Assembly: GCA_009785215.1 (NCBI GenBank)
Contig: WQWU01000010.1
Span: 1-52,507, forward strand
Length of the DNA: 52,507 nucleotides
Source of the DNA: Treponema sp.
GTDB lineage: Bacteria > Spirochaetota > Spirochaetia > Treponematales > Breznakiellaceae
Direction: 5' to 3'
The notes beneath the pieces are model-generated. The model did no database searches. It had not been told where the DNA came from and saw only the letters and a list, made by a program, of their open reading frames with translations. Both the position numbers and the translations under genes were made by a program. Numbering within the stretch: position 1 is the first letter of the stretch; each line of letters starts with the position of its first letter. This document shows positions 1 through 8,553 of the stretch, piece after piece.

Positions 1-16
1 ATAAATATTTTTTCAT
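1..16 (-). CDS. Start of a gene running off the left edge (probably second peptide-ABC ATPase)
   Basis: On the minus strand an ATG at 16-14 begins M-K-K-Y-L and leaves the window after five codons. It lies 14 bases after the stop of the permease-ATPase fusion, with a purine-rich stretch (gggaaag) before it. Peptide importers usually need a second ATPase (OppF type) after OppD, so that is my guess from context only. Five codons cannot identify a family. Confidence 0.4.
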
Positions 17-30
17 AATTTTTTCTTTCC

Positions 31-2112
31 CTATCTTTTTCTGCAGCACCTGATTTCTCTGCCGTTAATACTTTGCAGCTGCGGTATACTCTGCATACAT
101 TCTTCCCCTGCCTGCGCGCAGCGGGGAGCAAACGGACAGCCGGGTTCCGGAGCAGTCGGGTCGCTTACCTTTCCGGGAATTGTCAATAAATATTCTTTTG
201 AATAATGACTGCCAAAATTGGGTGATGCTGCTAAAAGCGCAATTGTATAAGGATGGCGGGGATCATTAATAATTTCATTTACGCTTCCCGTTTCCATAAT
301 AAGTCCGCCGTACATTACCATAATACGATCTGACATTTCTGCAACAAGACCAATATCGTGGCTTATAAAGATAATGGAAATATTTCTTGTACGGTGCAGT
401 TTTTTTAAGAGTTCAACAATTTGTTTTTGAATCGTAAGATCAAGCGCTGTAGTCGGCTCATCTGCAATTAAAAGCTCACAGCCCTGCGCAAGAGCCAAAG
501 CAATTCCGATACGCTGCAATTGCCCGCCGGAAAACTGGTGGGGAAAGTTTATTAATCTTTCTGCGGCATTGTCTAAACCAGTCTCTTCCAGAAGCGCAAC
601 AGCCCGCTTTGCGGATTCTTCTTTTGTAATACCGGGTTCGCTGTTTCTGAATGTTTCAAAAAACACGCTTCCCATATTCTGCAAAGGATCAAAAGAACGC
701 CCCGGCTCCTGAAAAATCATACCTATTTTTTTACCGCGGTATTCACGCAAGACTTTAACGCCAAGTCCTGCCAGTTCATTTCCTTCGTAAAGGACAGAAC
801 CTTTTATACTGGCATTGGCAGGCAGAAGCCCGGGAATTGCCAGAGTTCCAACGCTTTTACCGGAACCGCTCTCTCCTACAATGCCAAGAGTTTCGCCTTT
901 TTTAAGATTAAATGAAAGCCCTCTTACAGCCTGAACTGTAATTAAATCCCTGCCGCGAAGAATGGAAAAATCTACAAACAGATCATTAACTGACAATAAA
1001 TACCTATAATCTTTTTCTGCAGGAGAGCGCAAAGAAGGCGCCTTTGGAAATATAAAACTTTTTTTCTTTATTCTTCTTGCATGGTAAGGATCAAAGAAAT
1101 CGCGCAGCGCATCTCCGATAAAATTAAAACCGAGCGTTACAACTAATACAAACCAGAGAGGACTTAACAGCCAAGGAAACGCCTGCAAATTTGCCAATGT
1201 TGATAAATCCCGCTTTATAAGAGAACCCCAGCTTACGGCAGGGTCTGTAATACCCAATCCAAGAAACGATAAAACAGTCTCAGTCATAATATAGCCGGGT
1301 ACGCTTAACGCAACATTCACAATTAAAATACTTGCCAATTGAGGAATAATATGCCTGAAAATTATAATAACAGAAGGAATCATTTCCAATTTTGCATTTA
1401 AAACAAATTCTTCACGTTTAATTGAATGAACCAGACCGCGGATTGTCCTTGATGATCCCGGCCAGCCAATAAGGGAAAGTATCAGGGTAATCATAATAAA
1501 AGTCTGAGCAGGATCCATATTGGATGTTAGAAGCGAACGCAGAAAAAGTATCAGGTACAGGGAAGGAATAAGCATTAAAAATTCTGCTGTCCTCATAAGT
1601 GACCAGTCTGTAATACCGCCGAAATAACCGGCAAGCCCTCCCGCAAGGGCTGCAAGCGAAAGGGAGATAAATGTTGCAACAAAACCTATTGTAAGAGAAA
1701 TGCGCGACCCGTAAATAATACGCGAAAAAATACACCTGCCAAGATTATCGGCGCCCAAAAGAAAAACAGGATATTCATCTGAACCTGTAGTAAAAAAATG
1801 CCTTTCTGCAGGTATGAACTTCCAAAGAGAATAAGAATCACCCTTGCCGAAAAATTTTAAAGGTGAATAATGATCCCTAATGCGGACATATTTCCATGAT
1901 ATAGAATCAATTACCCTGAATTCCTGCGCCTGCAGTTTTCCCTGATAAAAACGCACATTGGGGGGATGATAACTTTTTGCCGCAAACGAAGTGTTAGGTG
2001 AATACGGAGCAAAAAACTCCGCAAAAAGCATCATTATATAAAGTATTACAAGAAGGAAAAGCGATACAAGGGCTGCCGGACGTGTTTTAATATAATTAAA
2101 AAATTTTTTCAT
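31..2112 (-). CDS. Fused OppC-type permease and OppD-type ATPase of a peptide/nickel-type ABC importer
   Basis: 693 residues, about the sum of an OppC and an OppD protein. Residues 1-345 are the permease: one N-terminal membrane helix (about 15-35), a long extracytoplasmic stretch, then the core from LGADNLGRC at about 119 with five further helices and the cytoplasmic EAA-type loop near 222-250. A basic linker (346-350, RIKKK) leads into the ATPase, with Walker A GESGSGKS at 413-420, signature FSGGQ at 527-531, Walker B LLIADEP at 547-553, H-loop SHD near 584, and the cysteine-rich oligopeptide/dipeptide C-terminal domain (PGCPFAPRC) from about 657. The reading frame is continuous, so the fusion is real unless the assembly is wrong. 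Its ATG overlaps the stop of the OppB-type gene by one base (TAATG), implying translational coupling. No substrate-binding protein is nearby, so the substrate (peptide, sugar oligomer or metal) is open. Confidence 0.9.
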   Translation of the reverse strand: MKKFFNYIKTRPAALVSLFLLVILYIMMLFAEFFAPYSPNTSFAAKSYHPPNVRFYQGKLQAQEFRVIDSISWKYVRIRDHYSPLKFFGKGDSYSLWKFIPAERHFFTTGSDEYPVFLLGADNLGRCIFSRIIYGSRISLTIGFVATFISLSLAALAGGLAGYFGGITDWSLMRTAEFLMLIPSLYLILFLRSLLTSNMDPAQTFIMITLILSLIGWPGSSRTIRGLVHSIKREEFVLNAKLEMIPSVIIIFRHIIPQLASILIVNVALSVPGYIMTETVLSFLGLGITDPAVSWGSLIKRDLSTLANLQAFPWLLSPLWFVLVVTLGFNFIGDALRDFFDPYHARRIKKKSFIFPKAPSLRSPAEKDYRYLLSVNDLFVDFSILRGRDLITVQAVRGLSFNLKKGETLGIVGESGSGKSVGTLAIPGLLPANASIKGSVLYEGNELAGLGVKVLREYRGKKIGMIFQEPGRSFDPLQNMGSVFFETFRNSEPGITKEESAKRAVALLEETGLDNAAERLINFPHQFSGGQLQRIGIALALAQGCELLIADEPTTALDLTIQKQIVELLKKLHRTRNISIIFISHDIGLVAEMSDRIMVMYGGLIMETGSVNEIINDPRHPYTIALLAASPNFGSHYSKEYLLTIPGKVSDPTAPEPGCPFAPRCAQAGEECMQSIPQLQSINGREIRCCRKR

Positions 2113-3197
2113 TATTCTTTACCATACCTGATACGCGGATCTACCAATGCCAGAATAATGTCTGCGAGCGCCATGCCAACCAGAACAAGGAAAGAGATAA
2201 ACATAATATTCGCCAAAACAAGATTAATATCCTGCTGTGTAACAGCTTCATACATTAACCGGCCTATACCGGGATACGCAAAAATTATTTCCAGTATAAG
2301 AGAACCGGAAAAAAGACTTGCAAGCATATTTGCGCTTCCTGTTATATACGGATTTAATGTATTACGAAATGCATGCATTAAATATACCCGCCATTCTGCA
2401 ATACCCCGGGAGCGCAAAGATGTTATATAAGGCTGTCCAAGCTGATCCAGCATAGTTGCGCGGATCATGCGGAGATAACCGCCGATTCCGCCAAGGAAAG
2501 CGGCTAATAACGGCAGAAATATATGATGAGAATAGGAAAAAATAAATCTTACAGGGGCTTCGGAAAAAGGAAACGGCGGATATGCAGTTACAGGAAAAAG
2601 CCCAGTTACAGATGCAAAAAGCTGAAGCAAAATAAGAAGTAAAAGCCCCGGGAATGCATGAAGAACAAGAGCAAAAAATGTAACTGCAGTATCTCCTCTT
2701 GTTCCGGCTTTGGAAGAAAAATAAACGCCCAGAATAAAAGAAAAAACAGTAATAAGAACAAGCGATAAGATATTTAACAAAAGAGAATTTAAAATCCTGG
2801 AAGAAATAAGAAATGTAACCGGTGCGCGGGATATGGAACTTACTCCCAAATCCTGGTGAACAATAACACGGTTTAACCACCTGAAATATTGAATATAAAA
2901 AGGCTGATCCAGGCCAAGTTCTGCCCTGTATGCAGCAAGCTGATCAGCGTTCATCGCCTGCATATTCTGCCCTGCCCTGCCCTGATTTTCACTGAAAAGC
3001 TGCTGCATCATTATCTGATCTACAATATCGCCAGGCGCAAGAGCCATTAAGCCGAAAATAGCAAATCCCAGAAGAAAAAGCATAATTGCCATGGTCAAAA
3101 GCCTGTTAATAATATATGAGATAAGCGGGAAACGCCGTTTAAAGATATAAAAAGGTTTTAGTACTATTTCTGCAAAACTGCGGATAATAACAAGCAT
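2112..3197 (-). CDS. OppB/DppB-type ABC importer permease
   Basis: 361 residues, slightly longer than the usual 305-340 because of an N-terminal extension of about 30 residues (the helix starts near LLTMAIMLFLLGF). It has the family hallmarks: a membrane helix followed by an extracytoplasmic loop with APGDIVDQ and the sequence LGLDQPFYIQYFRWL, four to five C-terminal helices, and a cytoplasmic loop YITSLRSRGIAEWRVYLMHA (EAA loop). It should pair with the permease half of the downstream fusion to form the membrane channel. A strong Shine-Dalgarno run (GGGGGGAGA) sits directly before the ATG. It is the first gene of a leftward operon that continues past the window edge. Confidence 0.92.
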   Translation of the reverse strand: MLVIIRSFAEIVLKPFYIFKRRFPLISYIINRLLTMAIMLFLLGFAIFGLMALAPGDIVDQIMMQQLFSENQGRAGQNMQAMNADQLAAYRAELGLDQPFYIQYFRWLNRVIVHQDLGVSSISRAPVTFLISSRILNSLLLNILSLVLITVFSFILGVYFSSKAGTRGDTAVTFFALVLHAFPGLLLLILLQLFASVTGLFPVTAYPPFPFSEAPVRFIFSYSHHIFLPLLAAFLGGIGGYLRMIRATMLDQLGQPYITSLRSRGIAEWRVYLMHAFRNTLNPYITGSANMLASLFSGSLILEIIFAYPGIGRLMYEAVTQQDINLVLANIMFISFLVLVGMALADIILALVDPRIRYGKE

Positions 3198-3213
3198 TCT
3201 CCCCCCTGTTTCA

Positions 3214-3242
3214 TTTTATGCCTTGGCACAGTATAAAGTCAA
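3214..3242 (-). promoter_or_regulatory. Predicted promoter of the peptide-ABC operon
   Basis: On the minus strand TTGACT (3242-3237), 17 bases, ATAAAA (3219-3214), followed by about 16 bases and the GGGGGGAGA ribosome site of the OppB-type gene. It overlaps the oppositely directed promoter of the beta-propeller gene, so the two cannot easily be occupied at once. Confidence 0.5.
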
Positions 3243-3251
3243 TGGTACAAT
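3223..3251 (+). promoter_or_regulatory. Predicted promoter of the beta-propeller gene, leaderless
   Basis: TTGGCA at 3223-3228, 17 bases, TACAAT at 3246-3251, then only five bases (aaagc) before the ATG at 3257. There is no Shine-Dalgarno sequence. Transcription should start at or within a base or two of the ATG, giving a leaderless message. Confidence 0.55.
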
Positions 3252-3256
3252 AAAGC

Positions 3257-4507
3257 ATGAATGCTGCGGTTAGAAAACTAATTCTATGTTTAACATTGTT
3301 TTTATTTTTTTCTGCATATTTTATCAATGCTCAATCAACCTTTAATTTAAAATCCGCGCCTCCGGATTTAAATGTTTTTCTTAACGGTGTATTATTAAAT
3401 CCGGTTTCTGTATCCAGTGACGGATTACGTACATATATTATTAACAATGCCGGAACGATTCGTTTCGGCGCAGAAGGTTATCAATCAATTAGTTATCATA
3501 GCTATCTGCTTCAAACAAGAAACAACATCGTCGGAATTAAACTGGAAAATACTGCCGGACGCCTGCGGCAGATAAGCGAGTATGCTACAGGCATTCAGCC
3601 AAAAAGCGTATATTTTTCTCCGGAAGGAGACAGGCTTTTTGTTCCGCTTTTGGGTCAGCATGGAATTGATGTGTTCAGGCAGAGAGGACAATATCTGCAG
3701 TATGAAAAGCGGCTGGTTGTTCCAGGCAGTTCTGCCAGCGGCTTTGTAGAAGCCATGTGCGATGTCAGACGCCGCGAACTATGGGTATCAAACATGGAAG
3801 AAAATAAATTACATATTTTTGATCTTGATACACTGGTTTATAAATTATCAATACCGGCAGAAGGTATTTTTCCCAAGGTTATTACTCAAAGCCCGGACGG
3901 AAACCTTACTGCAGTTTCCAATTGGTTAAGCATGGATATAAGTATTTTTGATTCCAATACAAAAAGACTGCTTCATAAAATACCTGTCGGAGGAACGCCA
4001 AGGGGTATGGCTTTTTCGCCCGACAGCTCCCTTTTATATATAACAATTTATGATGAACCTGTAATTGCCGTAATTAACATGTCGTTGAACAGAGTCACTT
4101 CCCGTTTCCGGTTATATTCCGGCGCAGGAGCCGCAAGGCATATAATTTACAGAGACGGAAAACTTTATGTGTCTGATATGCTAAGAGGAACAGTAAATAT
4201 ACTGGATGCATCAACAGGAACTTTATTAAGATCCCGGCGCGTTGGGCCCAATCTAAATACAATTGTTTTATCTCCGGACGGACAGCATATTTTTGCATCT
4301 TCCAGGGGAAGTAATAATCCGGCAGATTATACAAGACCGGGTCCTGATTTTGGAGCAATATACATGCTTAATACAGACGATTTAACTATTCAGGAAAGAG
4401 TATGGGGGAAAAATCAGCCGACAGGTCTTGCAATCTCCCCGGACGGAAGATTTGTAGTATTCACTAATTTTTTAGATGCCAATATGGAATTCTATAGATT
4501 AGATTAG
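3257..4507 (+). CDS. Secreted YVTN-type beta-propeller protein with N-terminal PEGA-like domain
   Basis: 416 residues. Residues 1-25 are a signal peptide (basic start, hydrophobic core, cleavage probably after FINA). Residues about 27-95 (PPDLNVFLNGVLL...IRFGAEGY) resemble a PEGA-type surface domain. From about 105 the chain is made of roughly 40-residue repeats carrying SPDG, SPDS or SPEG turns (for example FSPEGDR, QSPDGN, FSPDSS, LSPDGQ, ISPDGR), typical of a seven-bladed YVTN/NHL propeller acting outside the cytoplasm. Ligand and role are unknown; such proteins often bind proteins or polysaccharide at the cell surface. It is separated by 35 bases from the downstream dehydrogenase, which has its own good ribosome site. 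The start codon is chosen because the signal peptide begins there, although no ribosome binding site is present. Confidence 0.85.
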   Translation: MNAAVRKLILCLTLFLFFSAYFINAQSTFNLKSAPPDLNVFLNGVLLNPVSVSSDGLRTYIINNAGTIRFGAEGYQSISYHSYLLQTRNNIVGIKLENTAGRLRQISEYATGIQPKSVYFSPEGDRLFVPLLGQHGIDVFRQRGQYLQYEKRLVVPGSSASGFVEAMCDVRRRELWVSNMEENKLHIFDLDTLVYKLSIPAEGIFPKVITQSPDGNLTAVSNWLSMDISIFDSNTKRLLHKIPVGGTPRGMAFSPDSSLLYITIYDEPVIAVINMSLNRVTSRFRLYSGAGAARHIIYRDGKLYVSDMLRGTVNILDASTGTLLRSRRVGPNLNTIVLSPDGQHIFASSRGSNNPADYTRPGPDFGAIYMLNTDDLTIQERVWGKNQPTGLAISPDGRFVVFTNFLDANMEFYRLD

Positions 4508-4542
4508 GATAAATAAAATAAATATATTTAAGGAGAAAAATA

Positions 4543-6177
4543 ATGAAACTTAACAATGAATCGTTAAAAACAAAAGATTTTTGGGAAAAGGCAAATATAA
4601 CTTTACCTCAATTTGACCGCGAAAAAATGATCGCAGCAACAAAAACAGCGCCTAAGTGGGTGCATTTCGGAGCGGGTAATATTTTCCGCGCTTTTCCCGC
4701 AGCATTAATGCAGTACCTGCTAGATAATGAAATGGAAACAACCGGCATTGTGGTTGCCGAAGGTTACGACGGCGAAATAATCGATAAAAGTTTTACAGCA
4801 TTCGATAATCTTACTATACTTGTAACTTTAAAATCGGACGGAACAACAGAAAAAAGCGTGATAGCATCAGTTGCATCATCACTGCGGATGGATTCAGCAT
4901 TGGCAGAACTTAAAGATATATTTAAATCTCCTTCATTACAGATGGCAAGCTTTACAATCACAGAAAAGGGTTATAGTTTAACAGGCCGCGACGGCAGTTT
5001 ATTTCCTGATGTTGCAGAAGATATAAAAAACGGCCCTCTTGCAGCCGGCGGAACATCTCCAAAAAGTTATCTGGGACGCATCGCCAGTCTCCTGTACGAA
5101 CGATTCATTAACGGCGCTTCTCCGCTTGCCATGGTCAGCATGGATAATTGTTCACATAACGGCGATATACTGTTCGCCGCAATGGAAACAATAACAAAAG
5201 GATGGATAGAAAATAATAAAGCCGATACAGCCTTTTTAAATTACCTGCAGGATAAAAATAAAGTATCTTTTCCATGGTCAATGATCGATAAAATTACTCC
5301 AAGGCCGGATGACAGCGTAAAGGATATGTTAATTTCCTGCGGGCTTGAAAATATGGAAGGAACTGTAACATCAAAAAACACATACGTTGCTCCATTTGTA
5401 AATGCCGAAGAAACTCAATACCTTATAATAGAAGATATTTTCCCCAACGGAAGACCGGCTTTGGAAAAAACGGGAGTAATGTTTACAGATAAAGAAACCG
5501 TAGACAGGGTCGAAAAAATGAAAGTCTGCACATGTTTAAATCCTCTGCATACAAGTCTTGCTGTTTTTGGCTGTCTCCTGGGATATACCAGAATAAGCGA
5601 TGAAATGAAAGACCCAAGTCTTGTAAAACTAATCGAAGGAGTCGGATATAAAGAAGGGCTTCCTGTAGTAACAGACCCGGGTATAATAAAACCAAGAGAT
5701 TTTATTGATCAGGTAATAAATGTACGCCTTCCAAATCCATTTATGCCCGATGCACCCCAGCGTATTGCCATGGATACATCCTTAAAAATTCCTATCCGCT
5801 TCGGCGAGACATTAAAAGAATACAAAAAAAGCGGAAAAAACTTTGCCGGTCTCAGGCTCATCCCGCTGGTTATAGCCGGATGGCTTCGTTATCTTCTGGG
5901 TATTGATGATCAGGGTAAAAACTTCGAGGTTAGCCCGGATCCCAATTATGAGACCTTAAAAATAGCTCTTTCCGGCATTACACTCGGGCAAACCGGGCCA
6001 TTTACAGAAAAATTGAAGCCTATATTATCGAATCCTGTATATTTTGGCATCAATCTGTATGAAACAGGCTGTTCCGAGACAAATCTTGGAAAACGTATCG
6101 AGGATTTATTTACACAGATGTTAAATGGCGCCGGCGCTGTCAGAAAAACACTTGATTTATCTGTGAATATCGGTTAA
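4543..6177 (+). CDS. Mannitol dehydrogenase family oxidoreductase (fructuronate reductase / polyol dehydrogenase)
   Basis: 544 residues, the size of the long-chain mannitol dehydrogenase family (mannitol 2-dehydrogenase, UxuB, UxaB), which interconverts ketoses or keto-uronates and polyols or aldonates with NAD(H). The N-terminal Rossmann part shows VHFGAGNIFRAF at about 40-51 (dinucleotide-binding glycines). The C-terminal half has the catalytic block around KVCTCLNPLHTSLAVFG, with the conserved Asn and His, and the preceding PRPDDS segment. I cannot separate D-fructuronate reductase from a polyol dehydrogenase by sequence alone; no uxuA, uxaC or mannitol transport gene is adjacent to decide. 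AAGGAG lies just before the ATG. Confidence 0.88.
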   Translation: MKLNNESLKTKDFWEKANITLPQFDREKMIAATKTAPKWVHFGAGNIFRAFPAALMQYLLDNEMETTGIVVAEGYDGEIIDKSFTAFDNLTILVTLKSDGTTEKSVIASVASSLRMDSALAELKDIFKSPSLQMASFTITEKGYSLTGRDGSLFPDVAEDIKNGPLAAGGTSPKSYLGRIASLLYERFINGASPLAMVSMDNCSHNGDILFAAMETITKGWIENNKADTAFLNYLQDKNKVSFPWSMIDKITPRPDDSVKDMLISCGLENMEGTVTSKNTYVAPFVNAEETQYLIIEDIFPNGRPALEKTGVMFTDKETVDRVEKMKVCTCLNPLHTSLAVFGCLLGYTRISDEMKDPSLVKLIEGVGYKEGLPVVTDPGIIKPRDFIDQVINVRLPNPFMPDAPQRIAMDTSLKIPIRFGETLKEYKKSGKNFAGLRLIPLVIAGWLRYLLGIDDQGKNFEVSPDPNYETLKIALSGITLGQTGPFTEKLKPILSNPVYFGINLYETGCSETNLGKRIEDLFTQMLNGAGAVRKTLDLSVNIG

Positions 6178-6199
6178 TATGTAAACCACTGGAGGTCAC

Positions 6200-6610
6200 A
6201 TGAAAAAACTCTTTTTTGCATTAATTTTAATTGCGCTTATTACACCGGTTTTTGCCCAAAATAACTCAGGTAATCAAGACAGGATTTATTATATCAATGT
6301 ACCGGTAGAGCGGATATTTCCAACTTCGTCCGGATATGTTATCCAATACCGCAGCAGTTCAAGCGTATTGGCTACTATTGGTATTCCGGTTGAATGGTTT
6401 ACAGATGCCGGGGGCAGCGCTGAAATGGTTCGTTTGCCAGCTGCATCAGATTGGCCGACAATGTCTGTATTTTATAGAAACGGCGAATTTAGTCATGTAA
6501 GACTGTATGTTCACCGTGTTAAAGGGCATCGAACCTGGGGAACTATTCCGCAGGGTACAGATGTAAGCAGGTTCTTTACAGACAAGGAATCTTTTAAAAT
6601 AGAACATTAA
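6200..6610 (+). CDS. Small secreted protein of unknown function
   Basis: 136 residues. Residues 1-19 form a clean signal peptide (MKK, hydrophobic core, cleavage after PVFA). The mature part is about 115 residues and rich in beta-forming and aromatic residues (IYYINVPVERI, GIPVEWFT, VRLYVHRVKGHRTWG), so probably a small beta domain in the periplasm or at the surface. I recognise no family. GGAGG sits eight bases upstream of the ATG. Its stop overlaps the start of the DHH phosphoesterase by one base (TAATG), so the two are co-translated, though a functional link is not obvious. Confidence 0.8.
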   Translation: MKKLFFALILIALITPVFAQNNSGNQDRIYYINVPVERIFPTSSGYVIQYRSSSSVLATIGIPVEWFTDAGGSAEMVRLPAASDWPTMSVFYRNGEFSHVRLYVHRVKGHRTWGTIPQGTDVSRFFTDKESFKIEH

Positions 6611-7596
6611 TGTTTTCCGGATTACATGAAGTACCAGGCGAACTTGTTGAGTTTATAAAGACGGGTTCCAGCTTCATTATTGCAGGACACAAAGAACCGG
6701 ATGGTGACTGCGTAGGGAGTCAGCTTGCCCTGCGCAGTGCGCTTTTTAGATTAAATAAAGAAGCTATAATATGCGCTGCAGGTCCGTATAAACGGACAGA
6801 ACTTCAAAACTACATTAATCAGCTTGTTTCTATCCCGGACGAAGTAAAACCTGATACAAGAGTAATTATTATAGATTGTTCAGGAAAAGAAAGAACTGGC
6901 GAACTTCAAAATTCTTTAGAAAAATATCCTTGTGCGATAATTGACCACCATGCGGCAGTTACGCATCCGCCTTCTTCAGCCGAAGCTCCGGTTTATGTTG
7001 ATGCTTCTTCTCCGTCGTGTACATTGCTAATTTATAAACTTATTTGCGCTCTTGGTTTACAGCTTAGCGAAGAAGAAGCAGAATTGCTTCTCTTTGGTCT
7101 TTGCACCGATACAGGGTTTTTCCGCCACATGACAGAAAAAAACGCTGAAGCATTTGAAGCTGCAGCAAAAATGATCCAAAACGGAGCAAGCCCAAAAAAG
7201 ATTTTTAGCATAATCAACGGGGGAAAAAGCTTAAATTCCAGAAAACTGATCGGCATTCTTTTGGCAAGAACAGAGTCCTATTTTGACGGAAGGTTTTTAG
7301 TCACCTGGGAAACTCTGGAAGAATTTAATACGTTTGGCATGGAAAGCAGAGATTCTGACAGCTTGAATCAAATGATGCTTTCCATAAAAGGCGTAGAAGC
7401 TACTATTGTTATCCGCCAGGAGTGCGAAAGTAATTGCACAGTGAGTTTAAGGTCTACCGACAAAATTAACGTTGCAGAAATAGCGGCATCTTTTGAGGGA
7501 GGCGGACACAAAAATGCAGCAGGCCTTTCAATGAGCGGCGATATTTCATTTGTAAAACAAAAAATGTTAGATTCATTCTCTAAAGCTTTCATATAA
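6610..7596 (+). CDS. DHH/DHHA1 phosphoesterase, NrnA type (nano-RNase / pAp phosphatase)
   Basis: 328 residues, the usual length of NrnA proteins, which degrade 2-5 nucleotide RNA fragments and hydrolyse 3'-phosphoadenosine 5'-phosphate in the cytoplasm. The Mn-binding motifs are all visible: GHKEPDGDCVGS near 26-37, IIIDCSG near 87-93, the DHH signature in AIIDHH near 113-118, and CTDTGFFRH near 165-173. The C-terminal DHHA1 domain ends in GGGHKNAAG near 297-305, the substrate-binding glycine loop. It starts inside the stop codon of the preceding small secreted protein. A c-di-AMP or pApA phosphodiesterase role is an alternative for this family. Confidence 0.9.
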   Translation: MFSGLHEVPGELVEFIKTGSSFIIAGHKEPDGDCVGSQLALRSALFRLNKEAIICAAGPYKRTELQNYINQLVSIPDEVKPDTRVIIIDCSGKERTGELQNSLEKYPCAIIDHHAAVTHPPSSAEAPVYVDASSPSCTLLIYKLICALGLQLSEEEAELLLFGLCTDTGFFRHMTEKNAEAFEAAAKMIQNGASPKKIFSIINGGKSLNSRKLIGILLARTESYFDGRFLVTWETLEEFNTFGMESRDSDSLNQMMLSIKGVEATIVIRQECESNCTVSLRSTDKINVAEIAASFEGGGHKNAAGLSMSGDISFVKQKMLDSFSKAFI

Positions 7597-7689
7597 AACA
7601 AAAATAGTTTCAAAATGACTATTATCATACATTGATTAATAAAAAACACGTTTCTGCGGTTAATTTCACGGGAAACCGATATTTTATCC

Positions 7690-8553
7690 ATGGAAAACAT
7701 ACTAAACAAACTGCATTCAGATTTCATGGCTGGCGGTTTAAAACAGGCGCAGCTGGAAGGACAAATCTACACTTTCCTTACCGGCAATCAGGAAAAAACT
7801 TGTCTTAATTACTGGAGCAGAACGGATTACGAAGATTTTTTATCGTGGTTTTACCCTCGTTTAAAAAGAGCAATAAATTCATACAGAGATATAGGATCAT
7901 CTTTTGATGCTTTCCTGTCCAAATACCTTCTTATTGCTTCCAAAGAATACCGTGTACGCACAGTTACAAACGAAATAACCGAATACTCTACCTGGTGTGC
8001 GCAGGTTCCGGAAATGTATGCACGGGAAGAACCGCCTGTTTATTTTAACGATGAAGCAGAAGAATTCATAAAAAATATAATTACAGATAAGAGAGGCAAA
8101 AAAAAGACAAAGCAGGTTTTGGCGCTAATCCTGAAATGCTATTATTATATTTCTGAAGATTTTGCAGAAAAAGCGGCGCCGATAATAGGTATCGGTAAAA
8201 ATGAACTTTTGGAGATGTTAAAAAAAATACGAAGTTTAAGGCAGGAAAGAGATGATAAATTATATATTTTAAGGGAAAGAGTTTATCGTCAGTTTTACAG
8301 ATGTTTAATTTACGATAAAAGACTTTCTTTAACAAAAGAAGATACTGCAGCTTACATAAAATTAAATAAACAGCAGAAAAAAGCCAGACAATGCCTTGAA
8401 AAAATGAGAAACCGCATGGCAAGAACACGCACAGAAGCTACTAATATACAGGTCGCGGAAGTTATCGGTTTAAAAAAAGGTACAGTAGATTCCAGTCTTT
8501 TCCAGTTAAAATTAAAACTGGAACATATGTCCGGAAAAGCAAAATTAAATTAA
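7690..8553 (+). CDS. Unknown protein with sigma-70-like N- and C-terminal regions
   Basis: 287 residues, strongly basic and helical, no signal peptide or membrane segment. Residues about 50-100 (DFLSWFYPRLKRAI...SSFDAFLSKYLLIASKEYRVR) look like sigma-70 region 2 helices, and the last 55 residues (KARQCLEKMRNRMART..IQVAEVIGLKKGTVDSSLFQLKLKL) have the shape of a region 4 helix-turn-helix. I do not see the full promoter-recognition motifs, so it may be a divergent sigma factor, an anti-activator or a DNA-binding regulator specific to this lineage. No clear ribosome site precedes the ATG; an in-frame stop (TGA) lies 63 bases upstream and no ATG or GTG occurs in between. Its end overlaps the end of the convergent galM by four bases. 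Confidence 0.65.
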   Translation: MENILNKLHSDFMAGGLKQAQLEGQIYTFLTGNQEKTCLNYWSRTDYEDFLSWFYPRLKRAINSYRDIGSSFDAFLSKYLLIASKEYRVRTVTNEITEYSTWCAQVPEMYAREEPPVYFNDEAEEFIKNIITDKRGKKKTKQVLALILKCYYYISEDFAEKAAPIIGIGKNELLEMLKKIRSLRQERDDKLYILRERVYRQFYRCLIYDKRLSLTKEDTAAYIKLNKQQKKARQCLEKMRNRMARTRTEATNIQVAEVIGLKKGTVDSSLFQLKLKLEHMSGKAKLN

